Source: Alteromonas sp. MMG017
GTDB lineage: Bacteria; Pseudomonadota; Gammaproteobacteria; Enterobacterales; Alteromonadaceae
Direction of reading: 5' to 3'
NCBI RefSeq assembly: GCF_018100795.1
Contig: NZ_JAGJDY010000003.1
Location: 248,001-312,000 of the forward strand
Length of the DNA: 64,000 nucleotides
This document shows, piece after piece, positions 1 through 9,997 of this stretch. The notes beneath the pieces are model-generated. The model had not been told where the DNA came from. It saw only the letters and a list, made by a program, of their open reading frames with translations, and did not search any database. Both the position numbers and the translations under genes were made by a program. Position 1 is the stretch's first letter. Each line of letters begins with the position of its first letter.

Positions 1-1336
1 TTTCGAATGCTGCTAAGTTAGCAACCGGTAAACTCAAACCGGCTGCCATTGCATGGCCACCAAATTTATCAATAACGCCGGGAAAGCGGGTATTCACTTC
101 ATCGAGTACATCACGAATATGCACCCCTGGGATAGAGCGAGCCGATCCTTTTATGGTCGTATCGTCTTGATGAGCAAAAGCGATAACCGGTTTCAAATAC
201 TTTTCTTTTAGGCGCCCCGCCACAATACCAATTACACCTTGGTGAAAATCCGCTTGATATACTACCAATGCGGCAGGAATATCGCCTTCAGTGAGAGACA
301 TTTTTTCTAGCACTTGTTCGGCTTGCGCCTTCATTCCAGTTTCTATTTCTCGGCGTTCGCGGTTTAGTGCATCTAGCTCCGAGGCTATCATGCGAGCTTG
401 CATAGTATCGTCTTCTAACAGACAAGCTATGCCTTGAGACATGTCGTCTAATCTGCCGGCTGCATTTAAGCGAGGGCCAATAACAAAACCTAAATCGGTA
501 GAGGTAAGGTGAGTGCAGTCTCGATTAGCCACTTCAACCAAGGCTTTAATACCCGGTCTGCATTTACCTGCTCGAATTCGCTGTAGGCCTTGATGTACCA
601 AAATTCGGTTGTTTTTATCTAATACCACCACATCGGCCACCGTGCCTACGGCGACAATGTCTAGTAACGATGCCAAATTAGGCGCTGGAATATGCTTTTC
701 AGTAAACCAGTTTCGTTGTTGTAGTTCGGTTTTAAGCGCTAACATGATGTAAAACGCCACGCCTACCCCAGCTAAGTTTTTAGAGGGGAACGTACAGCCT
801 GGTTGATTAGGGTTAACAATAGCATCGGCAGGAGGAAGCTCATCACCCGGTAAGTGGTGATCGGTAACAATAACTTCTATGCCCAATGCTTTTGCATGCA
901 TCACACCTTCAATACAAGCAATGCCGTTATCTACCGTAATAATAACGTCCGCGCCTTGTTGCTTGGCAATATCCACAATAGGTACGCTAAGGCCATAACC
1001 AAAATCAAAACGATTTGGCACCAAATAATCAACCTTATTAAACCCCATCATGTGCAATGCATGAATACACACTGCAATACTAGTCGCGCCATCAGCATCG
1101 AAGTCACCTACAATAATAAGCGTCTTATCCTGCTCAATGGTGTCAGCCAGAATGCTCGCCGCTGCGGCCATACCCTTAAGCTCATTAAAGTGGGTAAGGC
1201 CCTTCAGACCATTTTCTAATTCGCTAACATCTTGTACGTTTCTGCCGCGATAAATCCGGTCTATTACAGGGTGTAAAGCAGAAGCAAGAGGGGCGTCACC
1301 AGTTTCACGGCGCACTACAGGCAATATCATCGACAT
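1..1336 (-). CDS. recJ: Single-stranded-DNA-specific exonuclease RecJ (3' part cut by window edge)
   Basis: 5'-to-3' exonuclease acting on single-stranded DNA in recombination and mismatch repair. The reading frame is open from the start codon to the window edge, so about 445 N-terminal residues are present and the C-terminal part is missing. The DHH-phosphoesterase signatures are clear: DFDADG near residue 75 and TDHHLPG near residue 158, then a DHHA1-like region with VGTVADVVVLD, GPRLNAAGRLDD and FGGHAMAAG. Two ATGs compete for the start (1336 and 1330, giving MSMILPVVRR or MILPVVRR). Neither has a strong ribosome site, so I give the longer. dsbC lies upstream on the same strand, the usual gammaproteobacterial xerD-dsbC-recJ order. 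The identity is secure; only the exact start is uncertain. Confidence 0.95.
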   Translation of the reverse strand, partial: MSMILPVVRRETGDAPLASALHPVIDRIYRGRNVQDVSELENGLKGLTHFNELKGMAAAASILADTIEQDKTLIIVGDFDADGATSIAVCIHALHMMGFNKVDYLVPNRFDFGYGLSVPIVDIAKQQGADVIITVDNGIACIEGVMHAKALGIEVIVTDHHLPGDELPPADAIVNPNQPGCTFPSKNLAGVGVAFYIMLALKTELQQRNWFTEKHIPAPNLASLLDIVAVGTVADVVVLDKNNRILVHQGLQRIRAGKCRPGIKALVEVANRDCTHLTSTDLGFVIGPRLNAAGRLDDMSQGIACLLEDDTMQARMIASELDALNRERREIETGMKAQAEQVLEKMSLTEGDIPAALVVYQADFHQGVIGIVAGRLKEKYLKPVIAFAHQDDTTIKGSARSIPGVHIRDVLDEVNTRFPGVIDKFGGHAMAAGLSLPVANLAAFE

Positions 1337-1401
1337 TCATCACTACGGTTAATTAGAGGGTAATGATACCCAAGGGAATCAGGTAGGTAAAACGAGAACA
1401 T

Positions 1402-1450
1402 AAAAAAACGCACCTAGCATAAGCATTACCTTTTGCTATGGTGCGTTTTT
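1402..1450 (-). terminator. Rho-independent terminator-like hairpin after dsbC
   Basis: Read on the minus strand, AAAACGCACC and its complement GGTGCGTTTT frame an imperfect stem that extends inward through TAGCA/TGCTA and ends in a run of seven T. It sits 19 bp after the dsbC stop and before recJ, so recJ is probably at least partly transcribed from its own promoter or by read-through. Confidence 0.75.
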
Positions 1451-1468
1451 AAAAAATTAAGATTGACG

Positions 1469-2191
1469 CTATTCGGCTTGCTCAATAGCCTGTGCAATCA
1501 TACCAGCAGGTTGGTAACCAGGAATAAGCGAGCCATCTGGCAATACGATGTTAGGGGTACCATTGACACCCAACTTTTGCCCTAACAAATATTGCTCTGC
1601 AACTTTATTGGCACATTTAGCGGTTGCAACATCGTTGCCCGCTTTTGCGTCAGTTAATGCTTTTTGTGGGTTCGCTGCACACCATACCGACACCATGTCT
1701 CGGTAATTTTGGCTGTCTAAACCTGCACGAGGAAAGGCCAAGTAGTTTACGGTAATACCCATGTCGTTTAAGTCGCCCACTTCTTTATGAAGCTTTCGGC
1801 AGTAACCACAAGTGGTATCGGTGAAAACACTGATCACATGCTTTTCGTTTTTAGCTTTAAACGTAATGGCTGATGGCGCCATTTCTTTCACGCCTTCAAT
1901 ACGAAGGCCTGAATAGGCAACTTCGGTTTCATTACGCATGCCTTCATCAATATTAAGAATACGCGCTTGCACTAAATATTTAGCATCATCACTGACATAA
2001 AAGAAACCGCGGTTGGTAGATACTTGTACCAAGCCCGGAATAGGAGAATCGGCAAGAGAGTCAACGTCTAAGCCAAGCATATTAGTCAGCTTATCTTTAA
2101 TTGCCGCATCATCAGCTGCGCTTGCAACACTCGCAAAAAGGCTTGTGGTGAACACCATTGCAACTAATAGGCTAAATTTTACTACTTTCAC
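1469..2191 (-). CDS. dsbC: Thiol:disulfide interchange protein DsbC
   Basis: Periplasmic disulfide isomerase that shuffles wrong disulfides in secreted proteins and is kept reduced by DsbD. I prefer the GTG at 2191 over an ATG 24 bp upstream: it follows GGAG by eight bases and gives a compact signal peptide (MKVVKFSLLVAMVFTT..., cleavage after ASVASA). The mature part has an N-terminal dimerisation domain and a thioredoxin-fold domain with the active site CGYC at about residues 128-131, preceded by VFTDTT, and a cis-proline loop GTPNIV. The length, about 240 residues, fits the family. It lies between xerD upstream and recJ downstream, as in E. coli. A second cysteine pair, WCAANP and KCANK, matches the structural disulfide of DsbC. 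Confidence 0.94.
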   Translation of the reverse strand: MKVVKFSLLVAMVFTTSLFASVASAADDAAIKDKLTNMLGLDVDSLADSPIPGLVQVSTNRGFFYVSDDAKYLVQARILNIDEGMRNETEVAYSGLRIEGVKEMAPSAITFKAKNEKHVISVFTDTTCGYCRKLHKEVGDLNDMGITVNYLAFPRAGLDSQNYRDMVSVWCAANPQKALTDAKAGNDVATAKCANKVAEQYLLGQKLGVNGTPNIVLPDGSLIPGYQPAGMIAQAIEQAE

Positions 2192-2374
2192 TATATTTAC
2201 TCCGACAGCAACCATGCTTTCAAAATATTAAAATGGGATATAACTAAGACCGCTTAACGTTGAAAAAAATTTCATTTACTCGTTTCACTAAAGCAATACT
2301 TAGTGAGTATTTAAAGCAATGCTAACACACCCCTCGCTGGGGAACACTGAAGTTTGCCTTACCAATTAGTGGAG

Positions 2375-3292
2375 TTATCCCCGAGGGTGATGACTGTGAA
2401 TAAGTGTTTGTAATCGCTCGGTCGCCACATGGGTATAGATTTGGGTCGTCGACAAATCGCTGTGGCCCAACAACATCTGCACAACCCGTAAGTCGGCGCC
2501 ATGATTGAGTAAATGGGTGGCAAAGGCATGACGTAAAGTATGCGGAGACAAGTGCTGGTCAATATTGGCTTTCACTGCATAATATTTTATACGATGCCAA
2601 AAGGTTTGCCGCGTCATTTTTTGACCACGTTTGCTCAAATACACATAGTCTGATTGCTTAGTCGCAAGGACTGGCCGGGCCGTTTTTATGTAGGTTAACA
2701 GCCATTCTATGGCGTCTTCACCCAATGGCACTAATCTGTCTTTGTTACCCTTACCAGTCACACGAACCACGCCTTGCTGCAAGCTTACCTCGCTCATTTG
2801 CAAACCGATAAGCTCACTTACCCGCAGTCCTGTAGCATATAGCACTTCAAGCATGCTTTTGTCTCGGCATTCTATCGGGTCTTCAACTAAGGGGGCGGCG
2901 AGTAAGTCTTCTACCTGACGCTCACTTAATGAGGCAGGTAAAGATTTAGGTAATTTAGGGTTTGATAAGGAAGATATTGGATTGTCTACCCGTATTTGTT
3001 TACCGATTAAATACGTATAAAAAGCCCGTAACGCACTCATTGCACGTTGTGTGCTTCGTGCTGAAAGCCCCGTGTCATGGCGGTAGGCAAGATAGTCTTG
3101 CATCATTTCGGTGGTAAGAACCGCAATGTCTTTGATGCCTTGGTTATTGCAAAAAATGGCAAGTTTAGTCAAATCTGTGCGATAGCTTTGCTGAGTGTGA
3201 TCAGATAACCCTTTCTCAAGCCACAGCATTTCTATAAAGCCATCGATATGCGCCTGACTTGCGGCAGGCACATAAGTAAGCTCACGCTTCAT
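2375..3292 (-). CDS. xerD: Site-specific tyrosine recombinase XerD
   Basis: With XerC it resolves chromosome dimers at dif, activated by FtsK. The 305 residues contain an N-terminal SAM-like core-binding domain (about 15-100) and a catalytic domain with all the expected residues: R157 in ATGLRVSEL, K181, H251 and R254 in HTLRHAFATH, H277 in LLGHSDLSTTQ, and the nucleophile Y286 in IYTHV. The start codon overlaps the djlA stop by one base, suggesting translational coupling. The neighbouring dsbC-recJ pair supports XerD rather than XerC. No mobile-element context surrounds it, so an integrase role is unlikely. Confidence 0.95.
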   Translation of the reverse strand: MKRELTYVPAASQAHIDGFIEMLWLEKGLSDHTQQSYRTDLTKLAIFCNNQGIKDIAVLTTEMMQDYLAYRHDTGLSARSTQRAMSALRAFYTYLIGKQIRVDNPISSLSNPKLPKSLPASLSERQVEDLLAAPLVEDPIECRDKSMLEVLYATGLRVSELIGLQMSEVSLQQGVVRVTGKGNKDRLVPLGEDAIEWLLTYIKTARPVLATKQSDYVYLSKRGQKMTRQTFWHRIKYYAVKANIDQHLSPHTLRHAFATHLLNHGADLRVVQMLLGHSDLSTTQIYTHVATERLQTLIHSHHPRG

Positions 3293-4149
3293 TAAAAGCC
3301 ACGCTTTTGTTTTATCAACTCGTAAGCAGACTGAATATCTTGGGTCTTTTTCTTGGCCATTTCCATCGCTTGTTCAGGCAAGCCTTTAGATACAAGCTTA
3401 TCGGGATGATGCTCTGCCATACGCTTTCGGTAGGCTCGTTTAATGGTTTTTTCATCATCAGACGCAGTAACACCCAAAATACGGTAAGCATCATCAAGAG
3501 ATTGTTTTTCGGTATACGCGCTTTGCTGGGAAGAACGCTGCTGGCCATGGGCGCCTTGGCCACTTTGTCCTCCTCGCTGTCTAAAGCGTATTTCAGCCTC
3601 AAACATAGAAATAAGATAATCGAGGTCTCGGCGTCTAAAGCCCAGTGGCTTCGCTACTTTTTCTAATACCACATACTCTTCTTGGGTTAACTTGCCATCG
3701 GCAAACGCCGCTTGAATCAATATTTCTAAGAAAACTTGTAGAATATCTCGGCGACCATGGCTGGCTTCATACAGGCCTTTCAAAATATCTGTAATAGGGA
3801 AGTCTCTGGCTTTACCTTCACGAAACGCTTCTTGTGCTTCTTTTCGTGCATCACCGGTTAACTTCATGTCATCCATGAGTGCGGTGGCAATTTGAATTTC
3901 ACGGCTAGTGACTTTGCCATCAGATTTCGCTAAATGACCCAGCGCTGAGAACAAGCTATGAAAAAACACGGCTTGTTGCTTCATACTGTTTTGATCGGTA
4001 AAGAAACGGCCGAACCCACCAAGTTGATTAAAGTCTTGGCTGTAAGCCTTATCAAAGAAATGCCCTACAATTAGCCCTAAAACAGCACCGGGGATTTTTA
4101 AAAACATAAACCCAAAAAGTACACCAAGGATTTTTCCCCACACAGCCAT
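3292..4149 (-). CDS. djlA: Co-chaperone DjlA, membrane-anchored DnaJ-like protein
   Basis: Inner-membrane J-domain protein that stimulates DnaK ATPase and has been linked in E. coli to envelope (Rcs) signalling. The 285 residues start with a single glycine-rich membrane segment (ILGVLFGFMFLKIPGAVLGLIVGHFF) whose glycines are typical of the DjlA dimerising helix. A TerB-like helical domain with acidic motifs (SDGKVTSREI, ADGKLTQEEY) follows, then a Q/G-rich linker near 195-215 and a C-terminal J domain with the HPD tripeptide at 248-250. The domain order TM-TerB-J is diagnostic. AGGAGAA precedes the ATG. It is transcribed away from lptD, with which it is usually paired, and its stop overlaps the xerD start. 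Confidence 0.94.
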   Translation of the reverse strand: MAVWGKILGVLFGFMFLKIPGAVLGLIVGHFFDKAYSQDFNQLGGFGRFFTDQNSMKQQAVFFHSLFSALGHLAKSDGKVTSREIQIATALMDDMKLTGDARKEAQEAFREGKARDFPITDILKGLYEASHGRRDILQVFLEILIQAAFADGKLTQEEYVVLEKVAKPLGFRRRDLDYLISMFEAEIRFRQRGGQSGQGAHGQQRSSQQSAYTEKQSLDDAYRILGVTASDDEKTIKRAYRKRMAEHHPDKLVSKGLPEQAMEMAKKKTQDIQSAYELIKQKRGF

Positions 4150-4590
4150 GTCAGCATTCTCCTGTAATCATTAGCGCATTGTTGATGATGATTTTGCACC
4201 CAACCAACGCCTGAAATCGTTGTTTAAGCACCATGATCTGCAAGCCTTATAAGGCTATAAAAATAAAGTAATCATTAGAAGTAGGTATAGCTTGACGCTT
4301 TTCAAGCTAAAAACTTGTCTATTCACTTCATTAATTGAGTAGTTTTTTATGCAATAAGTCAGTAAATATGCGGTAAATCACTATTTAGATAAAGAGAAAT
4401 ACGATTTTTTTAATCCAATGGTTGGTAAATACAGCAGAAGTGCTTAGAATTGACGGCTAATTACATTGCGTTAACTGCCAACGCTACTTAGGTTGGCGTA
4501 TTATTAACTCTATGCAGAACTATATGTGCGCCTTAAGGTCACACCATATAGTGTCAGCACCGAATAACAAAACAGGCCATTCACCACCGC
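4150..4590. other. Divergent djlA/lptD intergenic region with two dyads
   Basis: This 441-bp gap must hold promoters for djlA (minus) and lptD (plus). It is AT-rich and has no convincing small ORF. A perfect 8-bp inverted repeat TAGCTTGA/TCAAGCTA (4288-4309) and a 6-bp one GCCAAC/GTTGGC (4477-4497) are visible; neither is followed by a T-run, so they look more like operators or leader hairpins than terminators. A GAACTA...TCACA pair (4517-4543) weakly resembles a sigma-E promoter, which would fit lptD by analogy with E. coli, but the -10 match is poor. Confidence 0.5.
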
Positions 4591-6825
4591 ATGAAAAAGA
4601 CCTGCGCCATGCTTGTTTCCGCGACCTTGTCTACTCACGTCGCGTTTGCACAGGAAGCTAATCCAGAATCAGTCTCACCGCTAGCCTTTTGCTCGGTGGA
4701 GCCCATTGTCTTTAAAAGCTCAGCACTTATGCCGAAGGGGCATGTGAAGGTTGAAGCCAACCGAACTGAAATCATCGAAAATAAAGTAGCACTGTTTTCA
4801 GGTAATGTGGATATTACGTCTGATAGCGCCATCATTAGTGCGTCTCAAGCACAAGTGAATGGCAATGGTGAAGACGTACTGGCTAAAGGCGATGTGCATT
4901 TTCGCGATGCTCAATTAAGCGTAGAAAGTGATGCGGTGTCACTTCGTTCGAAAGAAGAACGCTTAGAAATGCAAAACACCCGTTATCAATTAACGGGGTT
5001 TGTTGGTCAAGGCGCTGCCGAAGACATATTGGTTGATACCAATGAGGGTATTGTTTTAAAGGAAGTGAGTTTTACTACCTGCCCTGAAGGCCATGAAGAT
5101 TGGATGATTCGGGCCAGTGAGATTAGTATTGAAAAAGGCACTGCATGGGGTAAAGCGAAACATACCCGCTTTTATGTTGCTGATGTTCCTGTTTTCTATC
5201 TCCCCTATTTCGCATTTCCAGTAAGTAATGAACGTCAAACCGGCTTATTGTTTCCTGAAATAACAAGCTCTAGTAATACCGGCATCGATTACACCCAGCC
5301 GTTCTATTGGAATATTGCCCCTAACTTTGACATGACTATATCGCCTCGGGTGATGACCCAGCGTGGTGTTCAACTAAATACCGAATTTCGTTACCTAACC
5401 GAAAAAAGTGAAGGTACCGCGTACGTAGAGTACTTGCCGAGTGACAGTGATATTGAAGGGTCACCTGACCGTTACTTCTACCGTTTACAGCATCAAGGTC
5501 AACTTAACGATAACTGGGTATTGGGCATCGATTTCAATGGTTTGAGTGATGACAACTATATTGTCGATTTAGGCTCTGATTATTATAACAGCGCAGACAC
5601 GCACCTTTACCGTACCGTAAGCTTGGGTTATTACACCCGAGATCTCACGGTAAATATGCAAGTAAAAGACTTTGAAATATTGGGTGATACCGCCGACAGC
5701 TATCGCGCGCTGCCAGAAGTTAAAATTGATTATCGTACGCCTTTTGGCCGCTATTTCGAATTCAGTGTGAACTCTGAACTGGCGTATTTCGATAACACGT
5801 CTGAAACCGCGCCAACAGCAACTCGCTTTCACGTAGCCCCTACTCTTGCTATGCCGATTCGTGCTGCATGGGGTGAATTTGTTGCCGAAACTACCGTATT
5901 GCAAACGGTTTATAAACAAGAAAATATTCAAGATACAGACTTAGAAGAAAACGTAGAGCGTACTTTAGGTCAAGCTCGCTTGTTCGGCGCGCTGTATTTC
6001 GAAAAAGACTCTTCATGGTTTGGTAACGATACCGCCATGACGTTAGAGCCTAAAATTCAGTACCTGTATACCTCGTATGAAGACCAAACAGCAATTGGAC
6101 TTTACGATTCAACGCCCTTGCTAACCGATGTTGAAGGGCTATTCAGAGGCCAAGAATTTACCGGGTTGGATAGAATATCAGACAACAACCAAGTTACCCT
6201 GGGTATAACCAGTCGAATATTGGATAAAAACAATAGGGAACAATTTGTACTTAGCTTGGGTCAGATATTCTACCTTGAAGATAACAAGGTCATTGCCGCG
6301 ACTAAAAATCAAGACCGCTCGGCGCTTGCAGCTGAAATGGACTGGCGGTTTAACAAAAACTGGTACGCCCATTCTGATATTCAAGTGACCACCGACACCG
6401 ATAAAGTTGACTTAAGCAGTGTTGGTTTAGAATATCGACAAGATGCAAAGCGATTTATTCAGTTAAGTCATCGATACGTTCGTGATTTAAGTGGTGAAAC
6501 CATTGACCAAGTGGGAATATCGGCGAGTTGGCCTATTGCGGAAAACTGGCAATGGGTGGGACGAACTTACCGTGATATTGAGCGCGACCGCAGTATTGAG
6601 ACTTATGCAGGTATTCAGTATGAATCCTGTTGTTGGGCAATACGATTAGTGGCAGAAAGAAGTTTAAGCAACCGTTACGATTCATCGGGGGAGCAATCTA
6701 CCGACGATTTCGATACGGGTGTGTCATTACAATTTATATTCAAAGGTATCGGTACGTCTGGTACACAAAGAAGCATGTTACAAGATGGCATGTTTGGCTA
6801 TCGTCAGCCATATAGTTTAAATTAA
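4591..6825 (+). CDS. lptD: LPS-assembly outer-membrane protein LptD
   Basis: Beta-barrel component of the LptDE translocon that inserts lipopolysaccharide into the outer leaflet. The 744-residue protein has a signal peptide (MKKTCAMLV...HVAFA), a periplasmic OstA/LptA-like beta-jellyroll (about 50-190, with VDITSDSAIISASQAQ and LAKGDVHFRD), then a long barrel domain with alternating aromatic strands. Cysteines at the N-terminal CSVEP, the TTCPEG site and the C-terminal ESCCWA can form the inter-domain disulfides required for LptD maturation; the adjacent CC pair near residue 680 is characteristic. It heads the operon surA-pdxA-rsmA-apaG-apaH, the E. coli arrangement. SurA, the next gene, is the chaperone LptD needs. 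Confidence 0.95.
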   Translation: MKKTCAMLVSATLSTHVAFAQEANPESVSPLAFCSVEPIVFKSSALMPKGHVKVEANRTEIIENKVALFSGNVDITSDSAIISASQAQVNGNGEDVLAKGDVHFRDAQLSVESDAVSLRSKEERLEMQNTRYQLTGFVGQGAAEDILVDTNEGIVLKEVSFTTCPEGHEDWMIRASEISIEKGTAWGKAKHTRFYVADVPVFYLPYFAFPVSNERQTGLLFPEITSSSNTGIDYTQPFYWNIAPNFDMTISPRVMTQRGVQLNTEFRYLTEKSEGTAYVEYLPSDSDIEGSPDRYFYRLQHQGQLNDNWVLGIDFNGLSDDNYIVDLGSDYYNSADTHLYRTVSLGYYTRDLTVNMQVKDFEILGDTADSYRALPEVKIDYRTPFGRYFEFSVNSELAYFDNTSETAPTATRFHVAPTLAMPIRAAWGEFVAETTVLQTVYKQENIQDTDLEENVERTLGQARLFGALYFEKDSSWFGNDTAMTLEPKIQYLYTSYEDQTAIGLYDSTPLLTDVEGLFRGQEFTGLDRISDNNQVTLGITSRILDKNNREQFVLSLGQIFYLEDNKVIAATKNQDRSALAAEMDWRFNKNWYAHSDIQVTTDTDKVDLSSVGLEYRQDAKRFIQLSHRYVRDLSGETIDQVGISASWPIAENWQWVGRTYRDIERDRSIETYAGIQYESCCWAIRLVAERSLSNRYDSSGEQSTDDFDTGVSLQFIFKGIGTSGTQRSMLQDGMFGYRQPYSLN

Positions 6826-6835
6826 TCCGTTGTAG

Positions 6836-6854
6836 CGTAGGGAGTAGCCCTACG
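6836..6854 (+). other. Short hairpin in lptD-surA spacer
   Basis: Perfect 7-bp inverted repeat CGTAGGG/CCCTACG with a five-base loop, directly after lptD. No T-run follows, so it is probably an mRNA processing or stability element rather than a terminator. Confidence 0.45.
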
Positions 6855-6885
6855 TTAAGCATTAACCAATAATAAAAGAGTGAGT

Positions 6886-8166
6886 ATGAAGTTCATAATC
6901 CGGGCCTTGTTAGTCAGTGCAGTGTTGTCGTTTAGCAGCTACGCGCAAGAAGTAATGCTTGACCGCGTAGCGGTTATTGTCGATCAGGGTGTTGTACTTC
7001 AAAGTGAAGTAGATGCACTCATGAATGACGTTAAACGTAATGCAGAGGCAAATGGGCAAGACCTTCCTTCTGACCGCGCTCTGCGTACTCAAGCCATCGA
7101 GCGTTTGATCACTAAGAGCCTTCAGTTGCAGATGGCACAAAGAATGGGTATTCAAATAAGTGACCCACAGCTTGAGCAAACCATTGCAAATATTGCTGCA
7201 AACCAAAATACCACGGTAGATGAATTACGCAGACAATTGCGTTTAGAAGGCATTGCTTATGAAGACTACCGTGAAGATATTCGTGAAGAAATCGTAATGG
7301 GTGAAGTACGTCGCGCGAATGTTCGTCGCCGTGTTTACATTACCGATCAAGAAAGAGAAACCCTTATTGAACTCATGGAACAACAGGGTGCTGAACAAGA
7401 AGAATACCGTCTAGGCCACATTCTTGTTGGCTTCCCATCGGATCCTTCTGACGAGCAAATCAATGCAGCAAGAGAGCGAGCAGACAAAGTCCTTTCTCTA
7501 TTAAATTCTGGGTCAGATTTTGCTAAGATAGCAATTGCATCATCATCAGGTAACGAAGCCTTAGAAGGTGGTGATATGGGTTGGTTGAATATTAACGCTA
7601 TGCCTACCCTGTTTGCTGAAGCGATTCAGGGTAAAGCAAAAGACGAGCTAGTCGGCCCTATTAGAAGTGGTGCTGGTTTTCATATCTTGAAAGTTTTAGA
7701 TACTCGAGGCATTGAAAAAGTAACCATTGAAGAGGTTAACTCTCGTCATATCCTCGTTAAGCCTTCAATTATACTCAGTGAAGATAAAGCAAAAGCGATG
7801 CTTGTTAAATTCAGAACTCAGCTTGAAGCGGGTGAAGCTGAATTTGAAGACCTCGCTAAAGAACATTCGGAAGATCCAGGTTCAGCCCTAAAAGGTGGTG
7901 AGCTTGGTTGGTCAGATCCAAACAACTACGTACCAGCTTTTAAAGACGCCCTTGCGCAATTATCGGCTGGTGAATACAGCGACCCAGTACGTTCAGTACA
8001 CGGTTGGCACTTAATCCAATTAATCGATAGACGTGTAGACGACGCAACAGAGCGCCGCAAAGAAGACAAAGCGTATCAGCTTATTTTCAACAGAAAGTTC
8101 GCAGAAGAAACGGAAAACTGGTTACGTGAAATGCGCGACGCTGCCTACATTGAAGTTATCGAGTAA
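6886..8166 (+). CDS. surA: Periplasmic chaperone and peptidyl-prolyl isomerase SurA
   Basis: Carries unfolded outer-membrane proteins to the BAM complex. A GTG two codons upstream is possible, but the ATG at 6886 has AAGAG seven bases before it and gives a normal signal peptide (MKFIIRALLVSAVLSFSSYA). The SurA N-terminal chaperone domain follows (LDRVAVIVDQGVVLQSEVD to about residue 170), then two parvulin PpiC domains (about 175-275, EEYRLGHILVGFP, and 285-385, NSRHILVKPS ... SEDPGSALKGGELGW), then a short C-terminal helix. It sits between its client lptD and pdxA, as in E. coli. The length, 426 residues, matches the family. Confidence 0.95.
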   Translation: MKFIIRALLVSAVLSFSSYAQEVMLDRVAVIVDQGVVLQSEVDALMNDVKRNAEANGQDLPSDRALRTQAIERLITKSLQLQMAQRMGIQISDPQLEQTIANIAANQNTTVDELRRQLRLEGIAYEDYREDIREEIVMGEVRRANVRRRVYITDQERETLIELMEQQGAEQEEYRLGHILVGFPSDPSDEQINAARERADKVLSLLNSGSDFAKIAIASSSGNEALEGGDMGWLNINAMPTLFAEAIQGKAKDELVGPIRSGAGFHILKVLDTRGIEKVTIEEVNSRHILVKPSIILSEDKAKAMLVKFRTQLEAGEAEFEDLAKEHSEDPGSALKGGELGWSDPNNYVPAFKDALAQLSAGEYSDPVRSVHGWHLIQLIDRRVDDATERRKEDKAYQLIFNRKFAEETENWLREMRDAAYIEVIE

Positions 8167-8180
8167 TATATAGAGCATAA

Positions 8181-9164
8181 ATGACACCGATAAAAATTGC
8201 AGTAACACCAGGTGAGCCTGCCGGTATTGGGCCAGACTTAATTATTAAGTTGGCTCAAGAATCTTGGCAAGCTCAGTTAGTGGTATTCGCCGATGGCGAG
8301 ATACTAGAGACCAGAGCGAAAGCGCTTGGTTTACCGCTTACTTTACTTCCTTATGATGCATCAAACCCGCAGGTTCAGCCTGCGGGTTCACTGTTTATTA
8401 AGCAAATTGATAAAGCCGCCGATGTGGTAGCCGGAACGCTAGATAGCGAGAACGGGTTATACGTAGTAGAAACCCTTCGACAAGCTTGCCAAGCAAACAT
8501 GGAAGGTGACTTTCATGCGGTAGTCACAGGACCTGTGCATAAAGGTATTATCAATAAAGCGGGCGTATCTTTTAGTGGCCACACTGAATTTTTCGCTTAT
8601 CAATCCAATACCATTGATGTTGTCATGTTGTTGGCAACTGAAGGCTTAAATGTTGCGCTAGCGACTACCCATATTCCTTTAGAATATGTGTCTCGTGCCA
8701 TCACGAAAGAACGTCTTCACAAGGTGCTCCATATTATCAATACCGACTTCAAACTGAAATTTGGTGTTCGTAATCCACATATCTACGTGTGTGGGCTCAA
8801 TCCCCATGCGGGTGAAGATGGGCATATTGGTACAGAAGAAATTCAAACTATTACTCCGGCATTAAATGAGTTGCGTGAAGAAGGGCTAAATATTACCGGG
8901 CCACTTCCTGCGGACACTATATTTCAGCCTAAATATCTGGAAGATGCAGACGTTGTTCTTGCGATGTACCACGACCAAGGCCTTCCCGTGCTAAAATATA
9001 AAGGGTTTGGCGCTTCGGTTAACATCACCCTTGGCCTTCCATTTATAAGAACATCCGTCGATCACGGTACTGCACTTGATTTAGCAGGCCATGGTAATGC
9101 CGATCCTGGCAGTTTCAGAAAAGCATTGGAAAAAGCCATTGAGCTTGCACATCATCAACAATGA
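8181..9164 (+). CDS. pdxA: 4-hydroxythreonine-4-phosphate dehydrogenase PdxA
   Basis: NAD-dependent oxidative decarboxylase of the DXP-dependent pyridoxal 5'-phosphate pathway; its product goes to PdxJ. The 327 residues begin with the conserved [15 protein letters not shown]. The divalent-metal ligands are visible in [20 protein letters not shown] and [11 protein letters not shown], along with the substrate loop [19 protein letters not shown]. The stop overlaps the rsmA start by four bases (ATGA), so the two are translationally coupled. Cytoplasmic, no anomalies. Confidence 0.95.
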   Translation: MTPIKIAVTPGEPAGIGPDLIIKLAQESWQAQLVVFADGEILETRAKALGLPLTLLPYDASNPQVQPAGSLFIKQIDKAADVVAGTLDSENGLYVVETLRQACQANMEGDFHAVVTGPVHKGIINKAGVSFSGHTEFFAYQSNTIDVVMLLATEGLNVALATTHIPLEYVSRAITKERLHKVLHIINTDFKLKFGVRNPHIYVCGLNPHAGEDGHIGTEEIQTITPALNELREEGLNITGPLPADTIFQPKYLEDADVVLAMYHDQGLPVLKYKGFGASVNITLGLPFIRTSVDHGTALDLAGHGNADPGSFRKALEKAIELAHHQQ

Positions 9165-9988
9165 GTAAAACACATTTAGGCCACACGGCCAGAAAACGCT
9201 TCGGACAAAACTTCCTACATGACGACTATGTGATTGGTCAGATTGTGTCGGCGATTAATCCGCAACACGAGCAAAACTTGGTTGAAATAGGCCCAGGATT
9301 AGGCGCACTAACCGATCCGGTTTGCGATGAAGTTGAAGCACTTACCGTTATCGAGCTTGACCGCGATTTGGCCAAGCGTTTACGCGAGCATCCGTTTAAC
9401 GGCGATAAGCTAACAGTTATTGAGCAAGACGCAATGACAATGGATTTCACTGAGCTGGCTAAAACCATGCCTGTGAAAGATAAAGGCTTGCGCGTTTTTG
9501 GTAACTTACCGTACAACATCTCAACGCCGTTGATGTTTCATTTGTTCTCTCACGCCGCCTGCGTAGATGACATGCACTTTATGCTACAAAAAGAAGTGGT
9601 GAATCGCTTAGCTGCTGGTCATGGCTCTAAAAGTTATGGTCGATTATCGGTAATGGCGCAATACTATTGTAAAGTCATGCCGGTACTCAATGTACCACCA
9701 GGTGCCTTTAAGCCGCCCCCGAAGGTTGATTCTGCGGTAGTACGTCTTATTCCACATAAAACACCGCCGGTGGATGTGGTTTCAGTAGCTACCCTTGAGC
9801 GAGTATGCGCGCAGGCGTTCAATCAACGTCGCAAGACAATACGAAACTCGTTAAAAGAAAGTCTTACTGAAGCACAAATCAGCGAGCTGGGTATAAACCC
9901 AACCGTAAGGGCTGAAGTGCTATCCTTGCAGGATTTCGCCACCATAGCGAATGCAGTATCAGCGTTAGAAGAAGCACAAGAAAATTAA
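9161..9988 (+). CDS. rsmA: 16S rRNA (adenine1518-N6/adenine1519-N6)-dimethyltransferase RsmA
   Basis: Dimethylates two adjacent adenines in the helix 45 loop of 16S rRNA, a late checkpoint of 30S assembly (also called KsgA). The 275-residue protein shows the family opening [11 protein letters not shown], the SAM-binding motif [11 protein letters not shown] near residues 40-50, the acidic ribose-binding VIELDRD, and the catalytic motif NLPYNIS at about 112. The C-terminal domain carries the rRNA-binding [12 protein letters not shown]. Overlap with pdxA and a 9-bp gap to apaG place it inside one operon. Confidence 0.96.
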   Translation: MSKTHLGHTARKRFGQNFLHDDYVIGQIVSAINPQHEQNLVEIGPGLGALTDPVCDEVEALTVIELDRDLAKRLREHPFNGDKLTVIEQDAMTMDFTELAKTMPVKDKGLRVFGNLPYNISTPLMFHLFSHAACVDDMHFMLQKEVVNRLAAGHGSKSYGRLSVMAQYYCKVMPVLNVPPGAFKPPPKVDSAVVRLIPHKTPPVDVVSVATLERVCAQAFNQRRKTIRNSLKESLTEAQISELGINPTVRAEVLSLQDFATIANAVSALEEAQEN

Positions 9989-9997
9989 AGTTAGCTT

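Noticed and set aside
2375..3292. Tyrosine recombinase as a sign of an integrated element
   Set aside because: It is XerD by context (djlA, dsbC, recJ) with no attachment sites, tRNA or phage genes nearby.
4517..4543. Sigma-E promoter for lptD
   Set aside because: GAACTA with a 16-base spacer to TCACA has an acceptable -35 but a poor -10; noted only as a weak possibility in the intergenic entry.
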